Source: Sphingomonadaceae bacterium PASS1 (GTDB lineage Bacteria > Pseudomonadota > Alphaproteobacteria > Sphingomonadales > Sphingomonadaceae). From it: 64,000 bases of DNA. Positions 6,029-15,437 of the stretch are shown piece after piece. The stretch's first letter is position 1; every line of letters begins with the position of its first letter. The stretch covers positions 1-64,000 of the forward strand of contig NKIR01000011.1 of the NCBI GenBank assembly GCA_002255985.1. Direction: 5' to 3'. A program made the position numbers and the translations under genes. The notes below the pieces were generated by a model, which was not told the DNA's origin, made no database searches, and worked only from the letters and a program-made list of their open reading frames with translations.

Positions 6029-7327
6029 GTGAGCAGCCTATCTATAACCGCTGATAAATCGAAATCGCGCAATCGGTTGCCGATGCACCGTGCCCGCGAA
6101 GTCCGGGAATGGTTGGCTGGACAGTCTAGCTATCCAACGACGATGCTGATGCTGGGCATCAAAGACCTCAAACAGATAAATGACCGGTTGGGGCGCGGCG
6201 CAGGTGACAAGGTTATCCGCCGGGTGGGTGAACGCCTCCGTGCATTTGCGGCGCAACAGCTCTCGCCAGTGTGCTTAATGGCAAAGCTCTCAGGCCGCGA
6301 ATTCATGCTGGTGGTGAAGGGTAACCATGCCGGCGGGCAAGCAGAGCATGCCGCGCAAACGCTTTTGGACATGGTGTCGGCGGACTTGGGCGATGCTTCC
6401 ATGTCGTTGCACGTGAACGCCCGTGTGGCGATTGCTCTATCCCAACCAAGGGAAAGCCGCCAGCAACTGGCAGATCGCGCTTCTCAGACGCTTGCAAAGG
6501 CTTATGAACGCAAGGGCACACGCTTTGCGGTTGCTGATAGCACGGCGGTGCCGGGGGCGCCTGACAGGTCCCAACTTGATGCGGCGACACGGTCAGCATT
6601 GGCACAAGGGCAAATCGCTATCGTGCTGCAGCCGCAATTTGACGTGGCGTCGGGAGATCTTGTCGGTGCAGAAGCGCTGGGGCGTATGTTCCATCCAGAG
6701 CTTGGCGAAGTCAGCGCAGCGGACTTGTTTGCGTCGGCTGATCGCTGCGATCTTCGTGAGGAGCTGTCCTATCATATCCAGCAGGAAGCGATCGCTATTG
6801 CCGCACAATGGCCGAAAGCATTTGGACATCTGCGCCTGGCGGTGAATCTGGGTGCTGAGGAAATGACCGATAATTATGGCACACGCTTACTTCAGTTACT
6901 TGGCAGTGCAGGCTTTGACTCCAATCGGCTGACATTAGAGCTGACGGAAGAAAGCCTTGTCCGTGACTTGCAACTCGCGGCGGGACAGCTTGCATTGCTG
7001 CGCAGCAACGGGGTGCGCATTGCGGTTGACGACTTTGGCACGGGTTATTCCAGCCTCGCCTATCTTAAGGCGCTGCCGCTCGACTATCTCAAAATCGACA
7101 AAGGCATGACCCCGGATATCGCTGGCGGGAGCAAAGACCGGATCATCTTGCGTGCGATTATCGCCATGGCAAAGGCGTTGGGCCTTTTGATTATCGCGGA
7201 AGGTGTTGAAAGGGCAGAAGAACTCGAAATGTTGAAGGCCGAAGGCTGCGATTTTTTTCAGGGCTATTTGCGCGCACCGCCATTGAACCCCGAAGCGTTC
7301 AAAGCAATGGCGTTAGAGCTGATTTAG
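6029..7327 (+). CDS. Degenerate GGDEF plus EAL domain protein (c-di-GMP phosphodiesterase-like)
   Basis: This 432-residue cytosolic protein has no membrane segment. The N-terminal half is a diguanylate-cyclase fold, but its signature reads SGREF (88-92) instead of GGDEF, so cyclase activity is unlikely. The EAL half keeps Glu215-Ala-Leu, Asn273, the acidic TEES region near 307, DDFGTGYSS (334-342), Lys355 and an EGVE motif, so it should hydrolyse cyclic di-GMP. The degenerate GGDEF often binds GTP as an activator. It starts with GTG, is divergent from moaA, and converges on mfd with the two coding ends overlapping by four bases. A PilZ effector gene lies 6 kb downstream. Confidence 0.88.
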   Translation: MSSLSITADKSKSRNRLPMHRAREVREWLAGQSSYPTTMLMLGIKDLKQINDRLGRGAGDKVIRRVGERLRAFAAQQLSPVCLMAKLSGREFMLVVKGNHAGGQAEHAAQTLLDMVSADLGDASMSLHVNARVAIALSQPRESRQQLADRASQTLAKAYERKGTRFAVADSTAVPGAPDRSQLDAATRSALAQGQIAIVLQPQFDVASGDLVGAEALGRMFHPELGEVSAADLFASADRCDLREELSYHIQQEAIAIAAQWPKAFGHLRLAVNLGAEEMTDNYGTRLLQLLGSAGFDSNRLTLELTEESLVRDLQLAAGQLALLRSNGVRIAVDDFGTGYSSLAYLKALPLDYLKIDKGMTPDIAGGSKDRIILRAIIAMAKALGLLIIAEGVERAEELEMLKAEGCDFFQGYLRAPPLNPEAFKAMALELI

Positions 7328-10300
7328 CCTGCCTTACGAGCAAGATTTGCTAGGCCGCGCGACAGCTGCAAGCAACCATTGAGCCGCGCTGCGGGATCTC
7401 CCCATATGCGGTTGATAACCAACTTGCTGTCCGGACGCAGCTTTGCGGTCTCGCCCAATTTGTCGACATAGGCCAACAACCCTGTGACGTTGGGCGGTGT
7501 GTCCTGATGGAAACTGACCAACGTACCACGGGCGCCCACCTCTATTTTTGCAACCTGCGCAACGAGCGCATTTTGTTTGATCTGGATAAGCTTCAGCAGG
7601 TTCTGCGTTGGCTCTGGTATCGGGCCGAAGCGATCCGTCATTTCCGCGGCGAATCCTTCGATGTCCTGACCTTCTTCGAGATCGTTCAAACGGCGATAGA
7701 GCGCCATGCGGACCGACAGATCGGGGACATAATCTTCGGGAATAAGGATTGGCGCATCGATGGTGATTTGCGGCGAGAAGCTGCCGCGTGGTTTCGCGAG
7801 GCCATGCGCGCCCGCACGCGCTTCCAAGATCGCCTCTTCGAGCATCGATTGGTACAATTCAAAGCCGACCTCTTTGATATGGCCGGACTGTTCATCGCCC
7901 ACCAAGTTGCCCGCACCGCGAATGTCGAGATCGTGGCTCGCAAGTTGGAACCCGGCGCCGAGGCTATCGAGATCACCAAGGACCTTGAGGCGCTTTTCAG
8001 CCGTTTCGGTCAGTACGCGGTTCGGTTCGTGCGTCAGATAGGCATATGCACGGGTTTTCGAACGCCCGACGCGACCGCGCAGCTGATACAATTGGGCAAG
8101 GCCAAAGCGGTCGGCGCGGTGGATGATCAAGGTGTTGGCGCTCGGTATGTCCAATCCGCTTTCGACAATCGTCGTCGACAAAAGGACATCGTAGCGCTTT
8201 TCATAGAAAGCGCCCATGCGTTCTTCGACCTGCGTCGGTGACATCTGCCCGTGCGCGGTGACATATTTCACTTCAGGTACTTCGGTCCGCAGATATTCCT
8301 CAATCTCGGTAAGATCGGTTATGCGCGGCACGACAAAGAAGCTTTGTCCCCCACGATAATGTTCGCGCAGCAATGCTTCCCGCAGCACCACGGGGTCCCA
8401 TGGCATAACGTAGGTACGCACTGCCAGACGGTCGACAGGGGGCGTCTGGATGACGGACAGTTCGCGCAGGCCAGACATGGCCATCTGCAACGTCCGCGGG
8501 ATCGGTGTGGCCGTCAGCGTCAGCATATGCACGTCGGTCTTCAGCGCTTTCAACTGCTCCTTATGGTTGACGCCGAACCGTTGTTCTTCGTCCACAATGA
8601 CCAAGCCAAGCCGTTTGAACGCAAGCGACTTTGCAAGAACGGCGTGCGTCCCAATCACGATGTCCAAAGTTCCATCAGCCAAGCCTTTACGCGTTTGTGT
8701 GGCTTCGGCGGTTGGCACGAGCCGTGAAAGCCGCCCGAGTTTTAAGGGGAGGTCACGGAAACGTTCGGCGAAATTCGAATAATGCTGCCGCGCCAGCAAT
8801 GTCGTCGGCGCAATGACTGCGACCTGAAGACCCGCCATTGCCGCTGCAAATACCGCGCGCATGGCGACTTCGGTTTTTCCAAACCCGACATCGCCGCACA
8901 CGAGCCGGTCCATGGGTTTGCCCGCGGACAAATCCTGAAGCACTTCTTCAATCACGCGCAGCTGATCTTCGGTTTCCTCATAAGGGAAACGGTCGACAAA
9001 GCCGGCATAAGCAGGACCGTCAACTTCAATAATGGCGCCCGGACGAAGGGCACGTTCGGCCGCGGTTTTAAGCAATTCGCCCGCGATTGCGCGGATGCGT
9101 TCTTTCAGCTTCGACTTGCGCCGCTGCCAAGCCTCACCGCCCAGCTTGTCGAGTGACACATGCTCGCTGTCGGACCCATAACGTGACAGAACGTCGATAT
9201 TCTCAACGGGGACATAAAGCTTGTCTCCGCCCGAATAGGTAAGGGCAACGCAATCATGGGGACTGTTGCCCACGGGTATCGAAATCAGCCCTTCATAACG
9301 GCCAATACCATGGTCCTGATGCACCACCAGATCGCCCGGCGTCAGCGCAGCAAGTTCCGCCATAAAGGCATCGGCCGATTTACGGCGCTTTTGCCTGCGC
9401 ACGAGCCGGTCGCCCAGCATGTCCTGTTCGCTTAAGACCGCTATGTCCGGCGTTGAAAAGCCATGATCCAGTGGCAACACAACCATTGCCGTCCGCCCGG
9501 CGGCTACGCCCAATGCTTGCTGCCAGCCGTCCGCATCGACGATGGACGGCGCACCATGATCGGTCAGCAACCCCTTCAACCGCTCGCGTGCGCCAATGGA
9601 ATAGCTCGCGATGATGGTTTTGGTCTTTTTGCTGTGCAGCGATTTCAGATGCGCGGCGACGGCCTCGTAGACATTGGATTTCTGCGTGCGCTCCGGCGCA
9701 AAATCGCGCGCTGCCGCGATGCCGAAATCAATTACGCTGGCGGAGTCGGGTTGTGCGAATGCTGTAATCAGGTGCGCGGCATTGTCGTCGAAAAGTTGGT
9801 CGAGCTCGCCGTCACTTAAATAGAGCATCTCGGGCGGCAAAGGGCGATAGCTGCCGGGTTCGGCCGCCTGCGCCTTCACGCGATTTTCGTGATAGTCGGT
9901 GATGGAGTCTAACCGCGATTGGCCCGCTGCAATCGCACCGCTGTCGCGAATGACAAGCGCGTCGGCCCCGACATGGTCAAAGATCGTTGCCATGCGCTCT
10001 TCGAACAACGGTAACCAATGATCCATACCCGAAAGCCTGCGGCCTTCCGAGACAGCCTGATAGAGCGGGTCACCTGTCGCGGTCACGCCAAAGCGTTCGC
10101 GGTAGCCAACACGGAAACGCTTAATCGCGTCTTCGTCCATAAGGGCTTCAACCGCGGGCAAAATATCAAAATGTTCGACTTGGTCGATGCTGCGCTGATC
10201 AGACGGATTGAAACGGCGGATGCTTTCGATTTCGTCGCCGAAGAAATCGAGACGAAGACCGACTTCGCTTCCGGCGGGAAACAGGTCGACGATGCTTCCA

Positions 10301-10794
10301 CGGATCGCGAATTCGCCTGCGTCGGCCACGGTATCTACGCGGAAATAGCCGTTCGACTGCAGCAATGACGCGAGCCGTTCGCGGCTGATTTCGCGGCCAG
10401 CGGCCACGCGCTCACCCGTTTGGCGAATGCGGAAGGGTGTGACATATTTTTGGATGACTGCACCGATGGTGGTGACCACCAACTGTTTCTTTTTTGCGGG
10501 CTGCTGAAGCGCTTGCAACGTCGACATGCGCTGTGACGTGACCGCAACCGAGGGCGATGCGCGATCATAGGGCAGGCAATCCCATCCCGGCAGAATCAAT
10601 ATTTCAAGTTCAGGCGCAAAAAACGGCACAGCGTCGGCGATTGCGCGCATCGCGGCTTCATCAGGCGCTATGTATAGCGTACGTGCTTTGGCTGCGCGTG
10701 TAAGGTCGGCAAGCAAAAGCGGCGCAAAACCGTGCGGCACCGACGCGAGCGTCAGCGCGTTGCGACTGGTTGTGATCCGCTGCAAATCAATCAT
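7324..10794 (-). CDS. mfd: Transcription-repair coupling factor Mfd
   Basis: Mfd releases RNA polymerase stalled at DNA lesions and recruits UvrA. At 1156 residues it matches the family length. The N-terminal third resembles UvrB, the RNA-polymerase-interacting domain follows (QDHGIGRYEG begins it), then a RecG-like translocase with Walker A GDVGFGKT from residue 634, DEEQRFG, TATPIPRTL and the QLRGRVGR motif, and a C-terminal regulatory domain. Its first codon overlaps the last codon of sdhE (ATGA), so it is the downstream member of that pair. It converges on the EAL gene. Confidence 0.97.
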   Translation of the reverse strand: MIDLQRITTSRNALTLASVPHGFAPLLLADLTRAAKARTLYIAPDEAAMRAIADAVPFFAPELEILILPGWDCLPYDRASPSVAVTSQRMSTLQALQQPAKKKQLVVTTIGAVIQKYVTPFRIRQTGERVAAGREISRERLASLLQSNGYFRVDTVADAGEFAIRGSIVDLFPAGSEVGLRLDFFGDEIESIRRFNPSDQRSIDQVEHFDILPAVEALMDEDAIKRFRVGYRERFGVTATGDPLYQAVSEGRRLSGMDHWLPLFEERMATIFDHVGADALVIRDSGAIAAGQSRLDSITDYHENRVKAQAAEPGSYRPLPPEMLYLSDGELDQLFDDNAAHLITAFAQPDSASVIDFGIAAARDFAPERTQKSNVYEAVAAHLKSLHSKKTKTIIASYSIGARERLKGLLTDHGAPSIVDADGWQQALGVAAGRTAMVVLPLDHGFSTPDIAVLSEQDMLGDRLVRRQKRRKSADAFMAELAALTPGDLVVHQDHGIGRYEGLISIPVGNSPHDCVALTYSGGDKLYVPVENIDVLSRYGSDSEHVSLDKLGGEAWQRRKSKLKERIRAIAGELLKTAAERALRPGAIIEVDGPAYAGFVDRFPYEETEDQLRVIEEVLQDLSAGKPMDRLVCGDVGFGKTEVAMRAVFAAAMAGLQVAVIAPTTLLARQHYSNFAERFRDLPLKLGRLSRLVPTAEATQTRKGLADGTLDIVIGTHAVLAKSLAFKRLGLVIVDEEQRFGVNHKEQLKALKTDVHMLTLTATPIPRTLQMAMSGLRELSVIQTPPVDRLAVRTYVMPWDPVVLREALLREHYRGGQSFFVVPRITDLTEIEEYLRTEVPEVKYVTAHGQMSPTQVEERMGAFYEKRYDVLLSTTIVESGLDIPSANTLIIHRADRFGLAQLYQLRGRVGRSKTRAYAYLTHEPNRVLTETAEKRLKVLGDLDSLGAGFQLASHDLDIRGAGNLVGDEQSGHIKEVGFELYQSMLEEAILEARAGAHGLAKPRGSFSPQITIDAPILIPEDYVPDLSVRMALYRRLNDLEEGQDIEGFAAEMTDRFGPIPEPTQNLLKLIQIKQNALVAQVAKIEVGARGTLVSFHQDTPPNVTGLLAYVDKLGETAKLRPDSKLVINRIWGDPAARLNGCLQLSRGLANLARKAG

Positions 10795-11087
10795 GGGTTT
10801 TGGGTGCTAAGCCCTTCAGGCAGCGTGATGAAATTCAGCTGCATCAGTTGATCCATCAATGGCCCTGCAAAGGCAGGATCGGGCGGCGCTGTTCCAAGCG
10901 CCCACGCCATGATGTCGACATCTTCCTCGTCAATCAGGCGTTCGAACCATTCATATTCGACTTCGCCCCATGCGGCCGAACATTGGTCGAAAAAGCCGCC
11001 GACCATTGCGTCCGCTTCGCGTGTGCCGCGGTGATGTGCACGATAATGCAATTTGCGACGATATGGGTCAGCGTCCATGTAACGCAT
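10791..11087 (-). CDS. sdhE: Succinate dehydrogenase FAD assembly factor SdhE
   Basis: SdhE helps attach FAD covalently to the SdhA subunit of succinate dehydrogenase. This 98-residue protein carries the family's RGTREAD motif at residues 20-26, in which the RGxxE residues are essential, and the acidic-aromatic segment WFERLIDEEDVDIMAW. It is transcribed away from recG and overlaps mfd by four bases, a common arrangement in alphaproteobacteria. An ATG start is used. Confidence 0.93.
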   Translation of the reverse strand: MRYMDADPYRRKLHYRAHHRGTREADAMVGGFFDQCSAAWGEVEYEWFERLIDEEDVDIMAWALGTAPPDPAFAGPLMDQLMQLNFITLPEGLSTQNP

Positions 11088-11138
11088 CCTTTATGCTGGT
11101 GGCGTGAAATGATTTGCGGGTTATAAGCGGCCCTAGTC

Positions 11139-13199
11139 ATGCGTCCCGATATACTCAATCCGTTATTTGCAGAAGTTCGCGCCATGAAGGGCGTTGGCCC
11201 TGGTCTGGCAAAGCCTCTCGAGCGCCTTGGGCTCGAGCGGGTGAAGGATGTGCTGTATCATTTTCCCGCCAACTGGACCTATCGCAAGGCGGTTTCCTTG
11301 CTGGATGTCGCCGATGTTGGCAGCAACATCATTGTTACCGTTACGGTCATGGACCACCGCAACAGCATCAACGCCCGCGCACCGTTGCGGATATTCGTTG
11401 CGGATGTCGCCGGAAACTATCTGACGCTCACTTTTTTCGGCCTAAACGGTGGATGGGCGCGCAAGCAACTGCCCGTTGGTGAGAAACGGATCATTTCGGG
11501 CAAGCTCGAACGTTATGGCGACGAATTGCAAATGGTGCACCCTGATCATGTCGTTCCCGTCGACAGCGATGCGTCACCTGGACTTGCCGAGCCTATTTAT
11601 CCGCTCTCCGATGGACTGACCAACAAACGCATGGGGCAACTTGCGGGGGCCGCATTGCAGGATGTGCCCGACCTTGCCGAATGGATTGAGCCAACTCTGG
11701 TCGCTGGCCGGAACTGGTCCAAGTGGGCGGCTGCGATGGGAACTGTGCACCGCAGGGATGACCAGTCCGTGCGCGACAGGTTGGCCTATGATGAACTGTT
11801 CAGCAATCAGCTCGCCATGCGGCTTATCCGCGCGGCGATGGACAAACGTACGGCCGTACCCGTTGCGGGTGATGGCTCGTTAATCTCGCTGTTGAAGCTG
11901 CCATTTGCGCTTACCGGTGCGCAGCAGCGCGCTATTGCCGAAATTGAGGGGGACTTGGCGCAATCACGGCCCATGTTGCGTTTGCTGCAAGGCGATGTCG
12001 GCGCGGGCAAGACGATGGTTGCGCTCATGGCATTGCTGCGTGCGGTGGAGTCGGGGATGCAGGCGGCAATGTTGGCGCCAACCGAAATCCTGGCGCGCCA
12101 GCATTATGCCGGCCTCCAAAAGCTGTTGGCGGGGATGCCCGTGAATATTGCAATCCTAACGGGCCGCGAAAAAGGCAGCCTGCGCGAAGCAACGTTGATG
12201 GGGCTGGCTGACGGTTCGATTCACATACTCGTCGGCACGCATGCGATTTTCCAAGAGGCTGTGACCTACAAGTCGCTCGCCGTTGCCGTTATCGACGAGC
12301 AGCATCGTTTCGGTGTTTCCCAGCGTCTCATGCTGTCGCGCAAGGGCAGGGGCGTTCCGCATCTGCTGGTCATGACGGCAACACCGATTCCGCGTAGCCT
12401 CGCGCTTGCGGCCTATGGTGAAATGGACAGTTCGATCCTTGATGAGCTTCCGCCCGGTCGGACGCCTGTTGAAACACGCGTCATGTCGCAGGATAGGCTT
12501 GCTGAATTGATTGATGGCGTTGCCCGCCATCTCGCTGCCGGCAAGCAGGCCTTCTGGGTATGCCCGTTGGTTGAAGAGAGCGACAAGAGCGACCTTGCCG
12601 CCGCCGAACAGCGCGCAGAAATGCTCGGCTTACGCTTTGGACCTCAGGTTGCGTTGGTGCACGGGCGTATGCGGGGCGCAGAAAAAGACGCTGTTATGGA
12701 GCGCTTCGTTGCGGGCGAGACACGGTTGCTTGTGGCGACGACCGTTATCGAGGTCGGCGTCGATGTCCCCAATGCCAGCCTGATGGTGATAGAGGCCGCG
12801 GATCGTTTTGGCCTTGCGCAATTGCATCAGCTTCGCGGCCGCGTCGGTCGCGGATCAGAAAAATCGGTCTGTGTTCTGGTGCGCACGACGCAAATTGGTG
12901 AGACAGCGCGCGCGCGTCTTGCGCTTCTGCGCGAAACCAACGACGGATTTCGTATCGCCGAGGAAGATCTTAAGTTGCGGGGCGCCGGCGAATTGCTGGG
13001 AACGCGTCAATCGGGTGACAGCCCATTTCGCGTCGCCACGCCGGAGCAAGTGCGAGAACTTATCGGCGTTGCCGCTGACGATGCGCGGCTTCTGCTTGAA
13101 CGCGACGGCGGGCTTGATGGCCCGCGGGGGCAGGCTGCCCGTGTTGCGTTATATCTGTTTGAACGAGATGCCGGTGTGGCTACGCTACGCGGCGGTTAG
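11139..13199 (+). CDS. recG: ATP-dependent DNA helicase RecG
   Basis: RecG remodels stalled replication forks and branch-migrates Holliday junctions. The 686-residue protein has an N-terminal wedge (OB) domain, then helicase domains with Walker A GDVGAGKT from residue 285, DEQHRFG near 387, TATPIPRSL, VIEVGVDVPNAS, and the QLRGRVGRG arginine motif shared with Mfd. The translated length is typical. It is divergent from sdhE, with 51 bases between the starts, and its stop overlaps the end of the PilZ gene on the other strand. Confidence 0.97.
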   Translation: MRPDILNPLFAEVRAMKGVGPGLAKPLERLGLERVKDVLYHFPANWTYRKAVSLLDVADVGSNIIVTVTVMDHRNSINARAPLRIFVADVAGNYLTLTFFGLNGGWARKQLPVGEKRIISGKLERYGDELQMVHPDHVVPVDSDASPGLAEPIYPLSDGLTNKRMGQLAGAALQDVPDLAEWIEPTLVAGRNWSKWAAAMGTVHRRDDQSVRDRLAYDELFSNQLAMRLIRAAMDKRTAVPVAGDGSLISLLKLPFALTGAQQRAIAEIEGDLAQSRPMLRLLQGDVGAGKTMVALMALLRAVESGMQAAMLAPTEILARQHYAGLQKLLAGMPVNIAILTGREKGSLREATLMGLADGSIHILVGTHAIFQEAVTYKSLAVAVIDEQHRFGVSQRLMLSRKGRGVPHLLVMTATPIPRSLALAAYGEMDSSILDELPPGRTPVETRVMSQDRLAELIDGVARHLAAGKQAFWVCPLVEESDKSDLAAAEQRAEMLGLRFGPQVALVHGRMRGAEKDAVMERFVAGETRLLVATTVIEVGVDVPNASLMVIEAADRFGLAQLHQLRGRVGRGSEKSVCVLVRTTQIGETARARLALLRETNDGFRIAEEDLKLRGAGELLGTRQSGDSPFRVATPEQVRELIGVAADDARLLLERDGGLDGPRGQAARVALYLFERDAGVATLRGG

Positions 13200-13519
13200 C
13201 GCAGCTTCGGCGAGATGATTTCAAGCAGCCCAAGAAAATTGGGCAAGCGTAACACACGCTCAAACTGAAAACCGGCGCGCTTTTCAGCGGTCCAGATAAC
13301 CAATGCTTCGATTCTGCCAATGACGGGCAACCGAAGTTCGACGCGTTCGCCACGTTCGAAGCCAGGATTATCGTCAATCATAAAGCCTTGTGCGGAGATA
13401 TTGACGATGTGGATTGACTGGTCGCCGCGCAACCTGCTCTCGGCTATGACCGTGTGGTTCGCGCGGTGACGGGCCGCGATGCGGAAATCCAGATCAGAGT
13501 TCGGAACTGCTTGCGCCAT
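13196..13519 (-). CDS. PilZ domain protein (c-di-GMP binding)
   Basis: This 107-residue protein is a single PilZ domain. The two binding motifs are present: Arg13-x3-Arg17 (RIAAR) and Asn40-x-Ser42-x2-Gly45 (NISAQG), followed by a beta barrel with ERVELRLPVIGRIEALVIW. PilZ proteins bind cyclic di-GMP and adjust motility, polysaccharide or cell-cycle outputs. Without another domain it must act on a partner protein, which the neighbourhood does not reveal. It converges on recG with a four-base overlap. Confidence 0.88.
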   Translation of the reverse strand: MAQAVPNSDLDFRIAARHRANHTVIAESRLRGDQSIHIVNISAQGFMIDDNPGFERGERVELRLPVIGRIEALVIWTAEKRAGFQFERVLRLPNFLGLLEIISPKLR

Positions 13520-13617
13520 ATTTTGCGGCCTCGTGCGGTAATTGATGTTAGAAGATCATCGTACCGCCAAGTTCCAAAGATTTGGTAAAATCACGCTGCA
13601 CAAATTTACCAATGCGT

Positions 13618-14844
13618 TTATCCGAAGCGAATGAGGCCGTGCTTTTTCTTGCCAGCAGAAATTTTGACCGGCTCAGCCTGTGCCGAAATCACCGCATTTT
13701 CGTCAGAAATAGCTGCATCGGCAACCCGTGCGCCACCGCCTTGAATCATTCTGCGCGCTTCTTTTTTTGATGCCACGAAATTTAGCGCCACCAACGCGTC
13801 GATCACCGAAATCTCTGTGCTGACGTCAATCGTCGGCAAATCCCCGCCGGACGTCCCCTCTTCAAAGGTCTTTCGTGCGGTTTCAGCTGCAAGCGCAGAT
13901 GCCTCGCCACCACGGCACAATTCCGTCGCCGCGTTCGCCAGTGCAATCTTGGCGATGTTGATTTCCGACCCCTCAAGCGATTCCAGGCGTTCGATTTCGT
14001 CTAGCGGCAAGTCCGTAAAAAGACGCAGGAACTTCCCGACGTCGCGGTCGTCGCTATTGCGCCAGAACTGCCAATAATCATAATCAAGCAGTTGTTCGCG
14101 ATTGAGCCAGACCGCGCCAGATACGGACTTGCCCATTTTCGATCCATCGGCTTTGGTGATAAGCGGCGTTGTCAGGCCGAACACCTCTGCACCATCCATC
14201 CGGCGCGCCAATTCCATGCCATTGATGATGTTACCCCACTGGTCCGATCCGCCCATTTGCAAACGGACACCCATCGTCTTGCTGAGATGACGGAAGTCAT
14301 ATCCTTGCAGGATCATATAGTTGAATTCGAGGAAGGTCATGGGCTGCTCGCGCTCAAGCCGCAGCTTGACCGAATCAAATGTCAGCATCCGGTTGACGGT
14401 AAAATGGGTGCCAACTTCTTGCAGAAGTTCGATATACCCAAGCTTACCCAGCCAGTCATGGTTGTTGACCATCACGGCGTCGGTCGGGCCATCACCAAAT
14501 GTTAAAAACTGCTCAAACGCTGTGCGTATCGACGATATGTTGGCTTCGATGGTTTCATCTGTCAGCATCTTGCGAACTTCGTCTTTGCCAGTCGGATCAC
14601 CAATACGCGTCGTACCGCCGCCCATAACCACGACGGGCTTATGGCCAGCCTGTTGCAACCGGCGCAGCAACATGATGGACACCAGATTTCCGACATGAAG
14701 CGATGGCGCAGTCGCATCGAAGCCGATATATCCCGGAACAATCTCTTTGGACGCAAGCGCATCAAGCGCCGCCGCGTCGGTTGTTTGGTGGATGTAGCCG
14801 CGTGCATCAAGCTGGCGAAGAAGATCAGATTTATAAGCAGTCAT
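13618..14844 (-). CDS. tyrS: Tyrosyl-tRNA synthetase
   Basis: This class I enzyme charges tRNA-Tyr. In its 408 residues I see the HIGH-like HVGN at 50-53, the tyrosine pocket region GSDQWGNI (about 199-206), KMGKS at 236-240, and an S4 RNA-binding domain at the C-terminus ([17 protein letters not shown]). It is a standard bacterial TyrRS. It is read away from the DOMON-like gene, with 32 bases between the starts. Confidence 0.97.
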   Translation of the reverse strand: MTAYKSDLLRQLDARGYIHQTTDAAALDALASKEIVPGYIGFDATAPSLHVGNLVSIMLLRRLQQAGHKPVVVMGGGTTRIGDPTGKDEVRKMLTDETIEANISSIRTAFEQFLTFGDGPTDAVMVNNHDWLGKLGYIELLQEVGTHFTVNRMLTFDSVKLRLEREQPMTFLEFNYMILQGYDFRHLSKTMGVRLQMGGSDQWGNIINGMELARRMDGAEVFGLTTPLITKADGSKMGKSVSGAVWLNREQLLDYDYWQFWRNSDDRDVGKFLRLFTDLPLDEIERLESLEGSEINIAKIALANAATELCRGGEASALAAETARKTFEEGTSGGDLPTIDVSTEISVIDALVALNFVASKKEARRMIQGGGARVADAAISDENAVISAQAEPVKISAGKKKHGLIRFG

Positions 14845-14876
14845 AGCGCGTTAGCGCCTAGCATGGAGTTTCGACA

Positions 14877-15437
14877 TTGGCCAATATTTCGATGACGGAA
14901 ACGGTGCTGCAATGTCATCCACTGAGCGAACAGGGCTTTGTGGAGGCTATCACCGTGCACGTTGATCGCGCCGAAGGCGGTCGTTTGCAGATAAAATACA
15001 CGCTGCACGGGCTGATCGACGAGATACCCTTCCCTGAAGTTACGCAACCGAAACGCACGGACGAGCTTTGGAAAAACACATGTTTTGAATTGTTTTGCGG
15101 CGGCGCCGATGAAGGCAACTATGTCGAATTCAACTTCGCGCCGTCGGGACAATGGGCGGCATATGCCTTTACCGGATACCGTGAAGGCATGACGGATCTT
15201 GCCTGCGCGCCACCGCACATAAATTGCACGGTGGGGGAGGGCATATTCGAAATGACGGTCACAGTGGACCTGCCCGAATCTTTGCGGACGGTGGATGTAA
15301 TGGCCGGGTTAAACGCCGTTATCGCGGACAAGCACGGACGTACCGCTTATTGGGCACTCGCGCACCCGCCGGGGAAAGCGGATTTTCATCATAAGGATTG
15401 CTTTGCCCTGCAACTGGAGGCACGAAGCGCGGCATGA
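14877..15437 (+). CDS. DOMON-like domain protein
   Basis: The 186-residue product matches the DOMON-like family that I know mainly from sphingomonads: TDELWKNTCFELFC, YVEFNFAPSGQWAAYAF and a late WALAHPPGKADFHH segment. DOMON folds bind haem or sugars, but this branch has no established function, and there is no signal peptide. A GGAG eight bases before a TTG at 14877 supports that start; the first ATG is at 14892. Its stop overlaps the start of the muramidase gene (ATGA), suggesting a shared cell-wall or sugar-related role. Confidence 0.75.
   Translation: MANISMTETVLQCHPLSEQGFVEAITVHVDRAEGGRLQIKYTLHGLIDEIPFPEVTQPKRTDELWKNTCFELFCGGADEGNYVEFNFAPSGQWAAYAFTGYREGMTDLACAPPHINCTVGEGIFEMTVTVDLPESLRTVDVMAGLNAVIADKHGRTAYWALAHPPGKADFHHKDCFALQLEARSAA

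Noticed and set aside
7507-8241. Long open frame on the plus strand inside mfd
   Set aside because: Antisense shadow of a clear mfd coding sequence, with no recognisable domain.
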